A stretch of DNA of 5,597 bases from positions 1 through 5,597 of the forward strand of contig DAIBSV010000121.1 in the NCBI GenBank assembly GCA_027415455.1, read 5' to 3'. The position numbers were made by a program, and so were the translations under genes. This DNA comes from Nitrospirota bacterium (lineage in GTDB: Bacteria; Nitrospirota_A; Leptospirillia; Leptospirillales; Leptospirillaceae). The number at the start of each line of letters is the position of its first letter. Position 1 is the stretch's first letter. Below the pieces are notes generated by a model, which worked only from the letters and a program-made list of their open reading frames with translations, searched no databases and was not told the origin of the DNA. Shown here piece by piece: positions 1-5,597 of this stretch.

Positions 1-1021
1 ATCCATGAGTCCTGGGCAGGATGCCCACTTCGATCGTGATTGGACGAATTTCCGTTGTCTTTCGACCGTCGGCACGAATGCCGCGATCGAGGACCATCGC
101 CCGGAGGAGCTCTCTTTCGAGATCGTGAAACCCTGTTGAAAACTCCTTTTCTTCATGGGCATCCTTGAAACCGTCGGGAAAAAGCTCCTTGGAAAGAGTG
201 TTCCGGATTTCAGAGGTCTTGTCTTCACGGGCCTTTTTGTCGGACATGACAAGAACGGCAGACAGTGGTTCCTTCCCTCCCTGCCGAATCTTCTCCATCA
301 ATTCGGGGCGAACAGGGACAGGGGGAATCGCCCGCTTGACCTTTCCGGCCTTTTTCTGAAGCTCAATCTGGGCTGCAATGATCGGCTGACAGGCATTGTG
401 TGCGGTGCGAATGGCTTCCAGAAACAGTTCCTCAGAGACTTCGGAGGCCTTTCCTTCAACCATCATGATCGCATCGGCGGTTCCCGCAACGACCAGATCG
501 ATGGAGGACTTTTCCTGCTGCTCAAGATCGGGGTTGATGACAAAATTTCCGTCGATGTAGCCAACCCGAACGGCACCCATGGGATCATGGAAGGGAATAT
601 CGGAGATGGTGAGAGCAGCCGATGCCGCAACCACAGCCATCACATCGGTGACCCCGCTTCTGTCAGCAGAAACGACCGAAGCGATCACCTGTGTGTCATA
701 ATAAAAGCCCTCCGGAAAAAGCGGGCGAATGGGCCGATCGACCAGTCGGCTGTTCAGGATCTCCCTCTCGGAGGGCTTCCCTTCGCGCTTGAAAAAACCG
801 CCCGGAATCTTTCCTGCGGCATAGGCCCTTTCCTGATAGTCGACCGTCAACGGGAGGAAATCCGTCCCGGGCTTGATGGTTTTTGATGCCACAGCGGTCG
901 CAATGACCACGGTTCCCTCGACCCAGAGGACGATCGCTCCGTCTGCCTGGCGGGCCATTCGACCTGTTTCGAGCCTGACCGTCTTCCCGCCAACGTTGAC
1001 TTCAACAGTTTCTTGCTTCAT
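1..1021 (-). CDS. pnp: Polyribonucleotide nucleotidyltransferase (PNPase), N-terminal half, truncated by the window edge
   Basis: PNPase is a phosphorolytic 3'-to-5' exoribonuclease of the cytoplasm that forms a trimer and often joins the RNA degradosome. The frame is open from an ATG at 1021-1019 to the left edge, giving 340 codons of a protein usually near 700 residues. Residues 1 to about 210 look like the first RNase PH-like core, with YQERAYAAGKIPGGFFKREG at about 62-81 and LVDRPIRPLFPEGF at about 93-106. About 235-305 fits the all-helical linker domain. The second RNase PH core begins near RGIRADGR (313-320), and the window ends inside the LPRTHG motif (335-340). The S1 and KH RNA-binding domains and most catalytic residues lie outside. 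A purine-rich AAAGGA about 11 nt before the ATG can serve as ribosome binding site. The gene follows rpsO after a 139-nt gap that holds a large stem-loop. Identification is very secure; completeness downstream cannot be judged. Confidence 0.97.
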   Translation of the reverse strand, partial: MKQETVEVNVGGKTVRLETGRMARQADGAIVLWVEGTVVIATAVASKTIKPGTDFLPLTVDYQERAYAAGKIPGGFFKREGKPSEREILNSRLVDRPIRPLFPEGFYYDTQVIASVVSADRSGVTDVMAVVAASAALTISDIPFHDPMGAVRVGYIDGNFVINPDLEQQEKSSIDLVVAGTADAIMMVEGKASEVSEELFLEAIRTAHNACQPIIAAQIELQKKAGKVKRAIPPVPVRPELMEKIRQGGKEPLSAVLVMSDKKAREDKTSEIRNTLSKELFPDGFKDAHEEKEFSTGFHDLERELLRAMVLDRGIRADGRKTTEIRPITIEVGILPRTHG

Positions 1022-1072
1022 GTTTTTGATGTTCCTTTCCGGTAGCCGGATCGATGGAATCCTTGATGGATA

Positions 1073-1151
1073 CGGGTTTCAGGCGGCCGCAAAGCTGACT
1101 TTTGTCTTGTTTCTGACAGGGGAAGTCAGCTCAACGCCCTTCTGAAACCCG
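1073..1151 (-). promoter_or_regulatory. Long interrupted stem-loop in the pnp leader, candidate RNase III/PNPase autoregulatory element
   Basis: In the rpsO-pnp gap the transcript can fold into one extended hairpin. The outer arms 1142-1151 and 1073-1082 pair perfectly over 10 bp (CGGGTTTCAG with CTGAAACCCG). The inner arms 1123-1131 and 1093-1101 pair perfectly over 9 bp (AGCTGACTT with AAGTCAGCT). The 10-nt segments between them are equal in length and give four Watson-Crick and two G-U pairs, so about 25 of 29 positions pair. A 21-nt loop (1102-1122) can form a further 4-bp TGTC/GACA stem. The structure starts 9 nt after the rpsO stop and has no following U-run, so it is not an intrinsic terminator. 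In E. coli a comparable hairpin at this place is cut by RNase III, and PNPase then represses its own translation. The same role here is inferred from position and shape. Confidence 0.7.
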
Positions 1152-1160
1152 CCTTTCAAT

Positions 1161-1430
1161 CTAGCGACGCAACCCGAGACGTGCAATGATTTCCTGATAT
1201 TTGGCTGGATTGGTTGTCTGAAGATACTTGAGGTGACGGCGTCTTCTGCTGACCATGAGAAGAAGGCCCCGACGGGAATGGACATCCTTTGGGAATTTTT
1301 TGAAATGCTCTCCAAGCTGATTGATCCTTTCGGTCAGAATCGCCACCTGAACCTCGACCGATCCGGTATCATTGCTGGAGATTTTGAATGAATTGATGAC
1401 TTCCTGCTTTTTTTCCTTGCTCAACGCCAT
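1161..1430 (-). CDS. rpsO: 30S ribosomal protein S15
   Basis: S15 is a primary binder of the central domain of 16S rRNA, where it recognises a three-way junction, helps build the platform and contributes to an intersubunit bridge. The 89-residue product matches the normal family length. It shows the conserved [10 protein letters not shown] segment at 21-30, [17 protein letters not shown] at 48-64 and the usual RLGLRR end at 84-89. It starts at ATG and stops at TAG. AAGGGAG, 8 nt before the ATG, is a good ribosome binding site and lies against the truB stop codon only 15 nt upstream. In several bacteria S15 represses its own translation through leader structures, and a candidate fold overlaps this binding site. 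No clear separate promoter was seen in the end of truB. Confidence 0.99.
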   Translation of the reverse strand: MALSKEKKQEVINSFKISSNDTGSVEVQVAILTERINQLGEHFKKFPKDVHSRRGLLLMVSRRRRHLKYLQTTNPAKYQEIIARLGLRR

Positions 1431-1437
1431 GCCCTGA

Positions 1438-1518
1438 ACTCCCTTTTAACCGTTTTCATTGTGAGAGGGAATACGCTTTCCCTCTCTTACCTGCGCTGAC
1501 TTTGTCCGAAAAAGGAGT
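1438..1518 (-). promoter_or_regulatory. Possible rpsO leader fold that hides the Shine-Dalgarno site
   Basis: Near the end of truB the message contains a perfect 9-bp hairpin: GAGAGGGAA (1486-1478), a 6-nt loop AGCGTA (1477-1472) and TTCCCTCTC (1471-1463). Outside it, ACTCCTTTTT (1518-1509) can pair with AAAAGGGAGT (1447-1438) over 10 positions with one G-U pair. The second strand contains the rpsO Shine-Dalgarno sequence and part of the truB TAA stop. The fold would block rpsO initiation unless ribosomes finishing truB opened it, or it could be an S15 operator. The inner hairpin is plain in the sequence. The long-range pairing uses low-complexity purine and pyrimidine runs and is less certain. 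Confidence 0.45.
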
Positions 1519-2468
1519 ACGATTTTCGCCACAGGTATACCTCCAGGAAAAAGACTCAACTCCTCGCTATTCAGAAGAGCCTCGGCTAACCCCAGAATCT
1601 TCCCCTCCTGCCCCATTATTCTAATCGTATCCTTCGCATGAAACAATCCTTCCCGGCGAAAAAACCAGATGCCGGGAAGCAGGCCCCCCTTCTGCAAGGC
1701 CGGAGCGGCGTTCGGAAGAATCTCCAGGGACGGAAGATCCAGGAAAACCTTTTCCGGACCAATCAGGGCGGCGCCAAGGTCTTCTGCATTCCAGGAGTTT
1801 TCGATGACCTCCATCCCAACCGCCCCCTCCACCGAAAAACGCCCTACTGTCAATCTCCGGAGACGGCTGACATGGCCGCCGCATCCCAGAGCGTCTCCGA
1901 TTTGGCGCGCGAGCACGCGCACATAGGTGCCCTTGGAACAATGGACGCGAAGAGAGAGCCTCCCTTCTTGACACGTGAGAAATTCCAGCGAATGAACCGT
2001 CACGAGGCGAGGGTCGCGCTCCACGGTCATCCCTTTTCGCGCCAGTTTGTAGAGCGGAACCCCCTTCTGCTTCACCGCCGAGTACATCGGAGGCTCCTGC
2101 CACTGCTCCCCCACAAAGGCCTGCAGAACCTCCCTTATTTTTTCGTCCGAAAGATCTTCCGGAATGGGGGATCTCGCGACGACTGTCCCCTGACTGTCAT
2201 CGGTATCCGTTGTCACTCCGAGGGAGACATCGAAAGAATAGGACTTGTCGTGTGCCTGTATGAATCCCGACATCTTTGTCGCTTCCCCCAGAAAAAGAGG
2301 GAGCAACCCCGAAGCCAGGGGATCGAGCGTCCCTCCGTGTCCGACTTTGTCGATGCCCGACTTTTTCCGAAGGGCGTGAACGATGTCGTGGGAGGTCGGA
2401 CCGGCAGGTTTGTCCACCAAAAGAAGTCCGGAGATTTCCGACGATGACTGATCGTCAAATAAAGTCAC
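1446..2468 (-). CDS. truB: tRNA pseudouridine(55) synthase TruB
   Basis: TruB converts uridine 55 in the T-loop of most tRNAs to pseudouridine and also helps tRNA fold. The 340-residue product is somewhat longer than the E. coli enzyme (314). Motif I is visible as LLLVDKPAGPTSHD at about 15-28. The catalytic motif GGTLDPLASGLL follows, with the nucleophile Asp49 and the conserved Tyr77 in KSYSFDV. GTYVRVLARQIGDALG and HVSRLRRLTVGRFS close the catalytic core. The final 100 or so residues fit the TruB C-terminal PUA-like region, including FHAKDTIRI. The start is GTG at 2468-2466: it overlaps the rbfA stop as GTGA, has a purine-rich AGAGGACGGAGGAGA just before it, and no other in-frame start leaves motif I complete. 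Translational coupling to rbfA is likely. Confidence 0.98.
   Translation of the reverse strand: MTLFDDQSSSEISGLLLVDKPAGPTSHDIVHALRKKSGIDKVGHGGTLDPLASGLLPLFLGEATKMSGFIQAHDKSYSFDVSLGVTTDTDDSQGTVVARSPIPEDLSDEKIREVLQAFVGEQWQEPPMYSAVKQKGVPLYKLARKGMTVERDPRLVTVHSLEFLTCQEGRLSLRVHCSKGTYVRVLARQIGDALGCGGHVSRLRRLTVGRFSVEGAVGMEVIENSWNAEDLGAALIGPEKVFLDLPSLEILPNAAPALQKGGLLPGIWFFRREGLFHAKDTIRIMGQEGKILGLAEALLNSEELSLFPGGIPVAKIVLLFRTKSAQVREGKRIPSHNENG
2465..2468 (-). other. GTGA start/stop overlap of rbfA and truB
   Basis: The truB GTG (2468-2466) and the rbfA TGA (2467-2465) share bases. With the purine-rich AGGACGGAGGAGA just upstream, this arrangement favours re-initiation by ribosomes that finish rbfA. Confidence 0.9.
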
Positions 2469-2830
2469 TCTCCTCCGTCCTCTGCGTTCGGGTTTGCCAA
2501 CAAGCGCTCAATCCTGGCGGGATCTGTTTCATCGGCGTCATGAGCGAAGGTCAGGGCGGGAATGTACTTGATCCTGATCCGGCTCGCAAGCTCCTTGCGA
2601 AGCCCTCCGCAGTATCGATCGAAAGCTTCCTGGCAGGCGGCTGGATCCTCTCCGGGATAAACGCGATAGTAGATCGTGGCCTTTCGAAGATCCCCTGAAA
2701 GGGCCACTCTCGTGATGGTCGCCCGGGAAAGTCGAGAATCACGGGAAAAGCGGGACAGAATCATCGCCATGACTTCATGAATCTCTGCTGAGACTCTGTC
2801 CGATCTTCGGAATCCGGGATCATGCTTCAT
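2465..2830 (-). CDS. rbfA: 30S ribosome-binding factor RbfA
   Basis: RbfA is a small KH-fold assembly factor that binds immature 30S subunits near the 5' end region of 16S rRNA, aids late maturation and is needed for cold adaptation in E. coli. The 121-residue product has the usual length. The N-terminal RSDRVSAEIHEVM (9-21) matches the family start. ITRVALSGDLRKATIYYRV (39-57) is the typical beta-strand segment, and GGLRKELASRIRIKYIP (75-91) followed by LTFAHD (93-98) is the conserved KH-like helix and strand. The ATG overlaps the stop of the DUF503 gene as ATGA. Only a weak GAGAG precedes it, so initiation probably depends on ribosomes ending the upstream gene. The stop overlaps the truB start. 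Confidence 0.95.
   Translation of the reverse strand: MKHDPGFRRSDRVSAEIHEVMAMILSRFSRDSRLSRATITRVALSGDLRKATIYYRVYPGEDPAACQEAFDRYCGGLRKELASRIRIKYIPALTFAHDADETDPARIERLLANPNAEDGGE
2827..2830 (-). other. ATGA start/stop overlap of the DUF503 gene and rbfA
   Basis: The rbfA ATG (2830-2828) and the DUF503 TGA (2829-2827) overlap. No strong ribosome binding site precedes the ATG, so termination-coupled re-initiation is the likely way rbfA is translated. Confidence 0.9.
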
Positions 2831-3147
2831 AGAAACTCTCGGTGCGAATCGAGAAGAACCAACTCTGGAGAAGAAAGCACCATCTCGCGAATCTTCTCGA
2901 AGATTCTTTCCGGAAGGCGTGGATCAGAGGAAATCATGACCACCTCCACCACTGCCCTTTGCCAGAGGTCCTGATATCCCGTTTCGGCGATCGAAACGGG
3001 ATATCGTTCACGAATCCTGGCGGTCAGACTCGACAAAAGTTGTCTTTTTTCCTTGAGTGAATGGACATCAGGAAAATGGAGGATCAATATGAGGTGCGCA
3101 ATAGGAGATCTCTGCTGCGGATCCCTTTCATGTGTTGACCGGCTCAA
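2827..3147 (-). CDS. DUF503 (YlxP-like) small protein of unknown function
   Basis: This 106-residue product belongs to the DUF503 family, which includes Bacillus YlxP, encoded in the same nusA-infB-rbfA cluster. The conserved SLKEKR lies at 30-35 and the family signature VSIAETGYQDLWQRA at 51-65. No signal peptide or membrane segment is seen, so it is probably cytoplasmic. The molecular function is not established, and its neighbours only suggest a ribosome or RNA role. The start is uncertain. The TTG at 3147-3145 is the only standard start that keeps the whole domain, because a TAG stop lies 12 nt upstream in frame. It overlaps infB by 20 nt, has a poor ribosome binding site (GGGAAAG), and adds about 13 residues to the usual N-terminus. 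An ATT at 3102-3100 would fit the family start better but would be exceptional. Confidence 0.88.
   Translation of the reverse strand: MSRSTHERDPQQRSPIAHLILILHFPDVHSLKEKRQLLSSLTARIRERYPVSIAETGYQDLWQRAVVEVVMISSDPRLPERIFEKIREMVLSSPELVLLDSHREFL
2973..3005 (-). repeat. Perfect 14-bp inverted repeat with 5-nt loop inside the DUF503 gene
   Basis: GATATCCCGTTTCG (2973-2986) is followed by a 5-nt loop and its exact reverse complement (2992-3005). The arms encode residues around RYPVSIAETGYQ, part of the family signature, so the stem is fully compatible with the conserved protein. In the transcript it would form a very stable hairpin about 145 nt before the rbfA start. No U-run follows, so it is not a normal terminator. 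Its role is unknown. Confidence 0.9.
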
Positions 3148-5597
3148 GCTTTCCCGCTATCTTTTCCTGAACGAAGCACTCTATCAGGTCACCCACCTTG
3201 ATATCGCGGAAGTTTTCCAAGGAAATCCCGCATTCATAGCCGGCGGCGACTTCACGCACATCGTCCTTAAATCTCTTCAGGGCTTCCATCTTGCCCTCGA
3301 AGACCACCGCGCCGTCCCGAATGAGCTTGACCACCGTCCCGGTCCGCTGCATGACTCCTTCGGAGACATAGCATCCGGCAACCGTTCCGACACGTGAGAT
3401 ATTGTAAACCTGACGCACTTCGGCACGACCGACAAACTTTTCTCGAATGGTGGGCGACAGCATCCCTTCCATTGCCTTCCTGATGTCCTCCACGGCATCA
3501 TAAATCACCGAGTAAAACTTCATTTCCACTTTTTCCCGCTCCGCCAAAGTCAGGGCCTTGGGCTCTGGACGAACGTTGAAACCAAGAATCACGGCGTTTG
3601 AGGCCTGGGCCAACAGGACATCGGTTTCACGAATTCCTCCGACTCCCTCATGGATGAACCTCACTCTGACCTTCTTGTTCTCAAGTTTCCCAATGGCCTG
3701 CCGGATGGGTTCGATCGAACCCTGGACATCGACCTTGAGGATCAGGTTAAGATCCTTGATGAGGCCTTCCTCGATCTGAGAGTAAAGATCCTCGAGCGTG
3801 ACCTTCTTGTTCTGAAGAAGCTGAAGGGCCCGTTGTCTGGCCTGGCGGGCCATGGCCACCTGCCGACCCAGCTTTTCGTCCTCGACCGCAATGAAGATGT
3901 CTCCTGGCTGTGGCATCCCGTCGAGTCCAACGACCTCGGCGGAATGAGAAGGGGTGACCTCCGTGATCCGGTGGCCGAAGGGGTCTGTCAGGCTCCGAAC
4001 CCGACCGACCTGTGCACCCAGGACAAGAAAGTTTCCGACCTTGAGGGTTCCCTTCTGAACGAGAACCGAAGCCACGATGCCTCTTCCCTTGTCGAGACGT
4101 GATTCGATGACCAGACCTCGGGCCCGACGATTGGGATTGGCCTTGAGATCCAGAACATCCGCCTGGAGCAGGATCATTTCAAGAAGAAGGTCCAGACCTG
4201 TCCTCTTTTTGGCAGAGACCGGACAGAAGATCGTCGTACCGCCCCATTCCTCCGGAGTGAGCCCATATTCAGACAGAGCCTGCTTGACTCGGTCCGGATT
4301 GGCCTCCGGTTTGTCGATCTTGTTTATGGCGACGATGATCGGAACATCGGCCGCACGGGCATGATTGATGGCCTCCACGGTCTGGGGCATGACTCCATCA
4401 TCCGCGGCAACAACGAGAACGACAACATCGGTTGCCTTCGCTCCGCGGGCCCGCATCGCCGTGAAGGCTTCATGTCCAGGGGTATCAAGGAAGGTGATAT
4501 CCCGTCCGTTGATCGATACGGTGTAGGCACCGATATGCTGGGTGATGCCACCCGCCTCCCCTTCGGCCACCTTGCTCTTGCGAATGGCATCGAGAAGAGA
4601 GGTCTTCCCATGGTCGGTGTGGCCCATGATCGTGACGACGGGCGGACGCGGCAACAGATCCTCCGGAGAATCCTCCGATTCACCAAGAATGGCTTCCTCC
4701 GGTTCCTCCTGCTGGATTTCGACGGCGATACCCAGCTGCTCGGCAACAAGCATTGCGGCTTCAGGATCGACCGGCTCGGTGATTGTGGTCATCACCCCCA
4801 TGGCCATCAGGCGCATGATGACATCCTGCACCTTGACACCCAATTTGTCCGCAAAGTCCTTGACGCTCGTTCCGGCCTCGATCCGTATGGACTTCTTCCG
4901 TGCCTTGGTTCCGTCAACGGCCTGGGAGGCTCCCCTTGAATCGCTTCCTCCTTTCGCCTTCTTCTTGAAGGAGGGGGCCTTCTTGAAGGCAGGGCGCGGA
5001 AAGGAGGGGCGGGACGACGTCTGTGTTTCAGGGGGAGCGCCGGGAGCGACGACACGATGAACCGTGGCAGGAGAGACCGGTGGCTTGGATATTGCGGATT
5101 CTTTTTCTCCGGCTTCCTCGAGATCGACAAAATCCTCTTCTCGAAGCATGTGAAGGCGATCGAGCTTCTGGTTTTTGTCTTTGGTGGTTTTTGCTGGTTT
5201 TCCGCGCTTGTCACCGGGGAGCGCCCGGTCCCGGACCGCCCCCTTTTCCGCCGTTTCTTTTGAAGGAACGGCCGTGGAAGGAGCGGAAGGAGTCTTTTCC
5301 CCTTGACGAACCGGTGCGTTTTCCTGCGTCCATCCTTCGACTGGAATACGGGGGAGAATATTCTCGGCAGGAGCTCCAGCCGTCAGCGGGAGCTGCGTGG
5401 CAGGGGTCACCGCTTCAACGGCATTCACAACATTTTCCATGCCGACGGGACGCTCGGTCTCGATAGCCCCCGCCTCTGGAGGGGAAACCACTTCGGGCTG
5501 AACGGGTTGCTCCTCAGCGACCTCGGCCCCGGGAGCAAAAGATTTCTTCTTGATGAGGATCGGCTTTTTGGGGGCCTCGGGGGCCTCCTCTCCCTTT
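3128..5597 (-). CDS. infB: Translation initiation factor IF-2, N-terminus cut by the window edge
   Basis: IF-2 is the GTPase that brings formyl-methionyl initiator tRNA to the 30S subunit and promotes subunit joining. The frame is open to the right edge, so 822 codons are visible; the GTG at 5491 and nearby start-like codons are internal, and the real start lies outside. Visible residues 1 to about 234 form a low-complexity linker rich in Pro, Ala, Glu and Lys. An IF2_N domain begins near [14 protein letters not shown] at 235. The GTPase domain has G1 GHTDHGKT (325-332), G3 DTPGH (371-375), G4 NKID (425-428) and G5 SAK (461-463). Domain II, domain III and the C-terminal initiator-tRNA-binding domain follow, with [11 protein letters not shown] near the end. 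From G1 to the end is about 497 residues, as in E. coli. G1 carries Thr where Val is usual. It stops at TGA and overlaps the next gene. Confidence 0.98.
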   Translation of the reverse strand, partial: KGEEAPEAPKKPILIKKKSFAPGAEVAEEQPVQPEVVSPPEAGAIETERPVGMENVVNAVEAVTPATQLPLTAGAPAENILPRIPVEGWTQENAPVRQGEKTPSAPSTAVPSKETAEKGAVRDRALPGDKRGKPAKTTKDKNQKLDRLHMLREEDFVDLEEAGEKESAISKPPVSPATVHRVVAPGAPPETQTSSRPSFPRPAFKKAPSFKKKAKGGSDSRGASQAVDGTKARKKSIRIEAGTSVKDFADKLGVKVQDVIMRLMAMGVMTTITEPVDPEAAMLVAEQLGIAVEIQQEEPEEAILGESEDSPEDLLPRPPVVTIMGHTDHGKTSLLDAIRKSKVAEGEAGGITQHIGAYTVSINGRDITFLDTPGHEAFTAMRARGAKATDVVVLVVAADDGVMPQTVEAINHARAADVPIIVAINKIDKPEANPDRVKQALSEYGLTPEEWGGTTIFCPVSAKKRTGLDLLLEMILLQADVLDLKANPNRRARGLVIESRLDKGRGIVASVLVQKGTLKVGNFLVLGAQVGRVRSLTDPFGHRITEVTPSHSAEVVGLDGMPQPGDIFIAVEDEKLGRQVAMARQARQRALQLLQNKKVTLEDLYSQIEEGLIKDLNLILKVDVQGSIEPIRQAIGKLENKKVRVRFIHEGVGGIRETDVLLAQASNAVILGFNVRPEPKALTLAEREKVEMKFYSVIYDAVEDIRKAMEGMLSPTIREKFVGRAEVRQVYNISRVGTVAGCYVSEGVMQRTGTVVKLIRDGAVVFEGKMEALKRFKDDVREVAAGYECGISLENFRDIKVGDLIECFVQEKIAGKLEPVNT
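4895..5597 (-). other. Low-complexity IF-2 N-terminal linker region
   Basis: This part of infB encodes a flexible, compositionally biased stretch with many Pro, Ala, Glu and Lys residues and no recognisable fold. It includes a small internal duplication: an 11-bp CTTCTTGAAGG (plus strand) at 4961-4971 and 4979-4989, corresponding to the repeated Phe-Lys-Lys in [14 protein letters not shown]. Such linkers vary greatly in length and sequence between IF-2 proteins. No internal start with a convincing ribosome binding site was found that would indicate a shorter IF-2 form. Confidence 0.75.

Noticed and set aside
155..886. 243-codon plus-strand open frame opposite pnp
   Set aside because: It lies entirely antisense to a clear PNPase coding sequence and its product resembles no family; it is a shadow of codon bias in the real frame.
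1039..1049. Small CCGG/CCGG hairpin just before the pnp ribosome binding site
   Set aside because: Only 4 bp with a 3-nt loop; too weak to claim as a regulatory element.
1073..1151. Intrinsic terminator after rpsO
   Set aside because: The stem is long and interrupted and lacks a following U-run in the transcript, so a processing or regulatory hairpin fits better.
1533..1542. 10-bp palindrome AGGTATACCT inside truB as a regulator site or promoter -10 element
   Set aside because: It lies in coding sequence for PGGIPVA; the nearest -35-like TTGAGT is only 14 nt away, which is too short, and a 10-bp palindrome is weak evidence alone.
1638..2447. 269-codon plus-strand open frame opposite truB
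   Set aside because: It is antisense to well-conserved TruB motifs, has no recognisable domain and no supporting ribosome binding site or neighbour.
4361..5060. Overlapping plus-strand open frames opposite infB
   Set aside because: They mirror the IF-2 GTPase domain and linker; the low-complexity, GC-rich coding strand leaves the opposite strand free of stops.
5380..5491. GTG at 5491 or ATG near 5440 as the infB start or an internal IF-2 start
   Set aside because: The frame continues open to the window edge with typical linker composition, and no convincing ribosome binding site precedes either codon.

Overview
The window is a dense bacterial translation and RNA-processing operon, read entirely on the minus strand. 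In transcription order it holds infB (5' end beyond the right edge), a DUF503/YlxP-type gene, rbfA, truB, rpsO and pnp (3' end beyond the left edge). This is the distal part of the widespread nusA-infB-rbfA-truB-rpsO-pnp cluster. Moderate-to-high GC by eye, the compact overlaps and the DUF503 gene between infB and rbfA suit a free-living Gram-negative or deep-branching lineage such as Nitrospirota or a deltaproteobacterium. Protein reading alone does not fix the phylum, so this placement is tentative.

Layout from right to left: infB 5597-3128 encodes most of initiation factor IF-2. The DUF503 gene 3147-2827 overlaps the infB end by 20 nt if it starts at TTG. rbfA 2830-2465 overlaps it by ATGA. 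truB 2468-1446 overlaps rbfA by GTGA and starts at GTG. rpsO 1430-1161 follows after 15 nt. pnp 1021-1 follows after a 139-nt gap, the only real intergenic space here. I saw no convincing promoter or intrinsic terminator, so co-transcription is likely, with tight translational coupling from infB to truB.

The genes act at linked steps. IF-2 places initiator tRNA on the ribosome. RbfA matures the 30S subunit. TruB makes pseudouridine 55 in tRNA. S15 is a primary 16S-binding protein. PNPase degrades and processes RNA. The DUF503 protein has no established function, and its place beside rbfA suggests a ribosome-related one.

The most interesting signals are RNA structures rather than new genes. 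They are a long interrupted stem-loop between rpsO and pnp that resembles the RNase III-processed pnp leader of E. coli, a possible fold at the truB/rpsO junction that could hide the rpsO ribosome binding site, and a perfect 14-bp inverted repeat inside the DUF503 coding sequence. I saw no mobile element, CRISPR array, tRNA, rRNA or novel multigene system.
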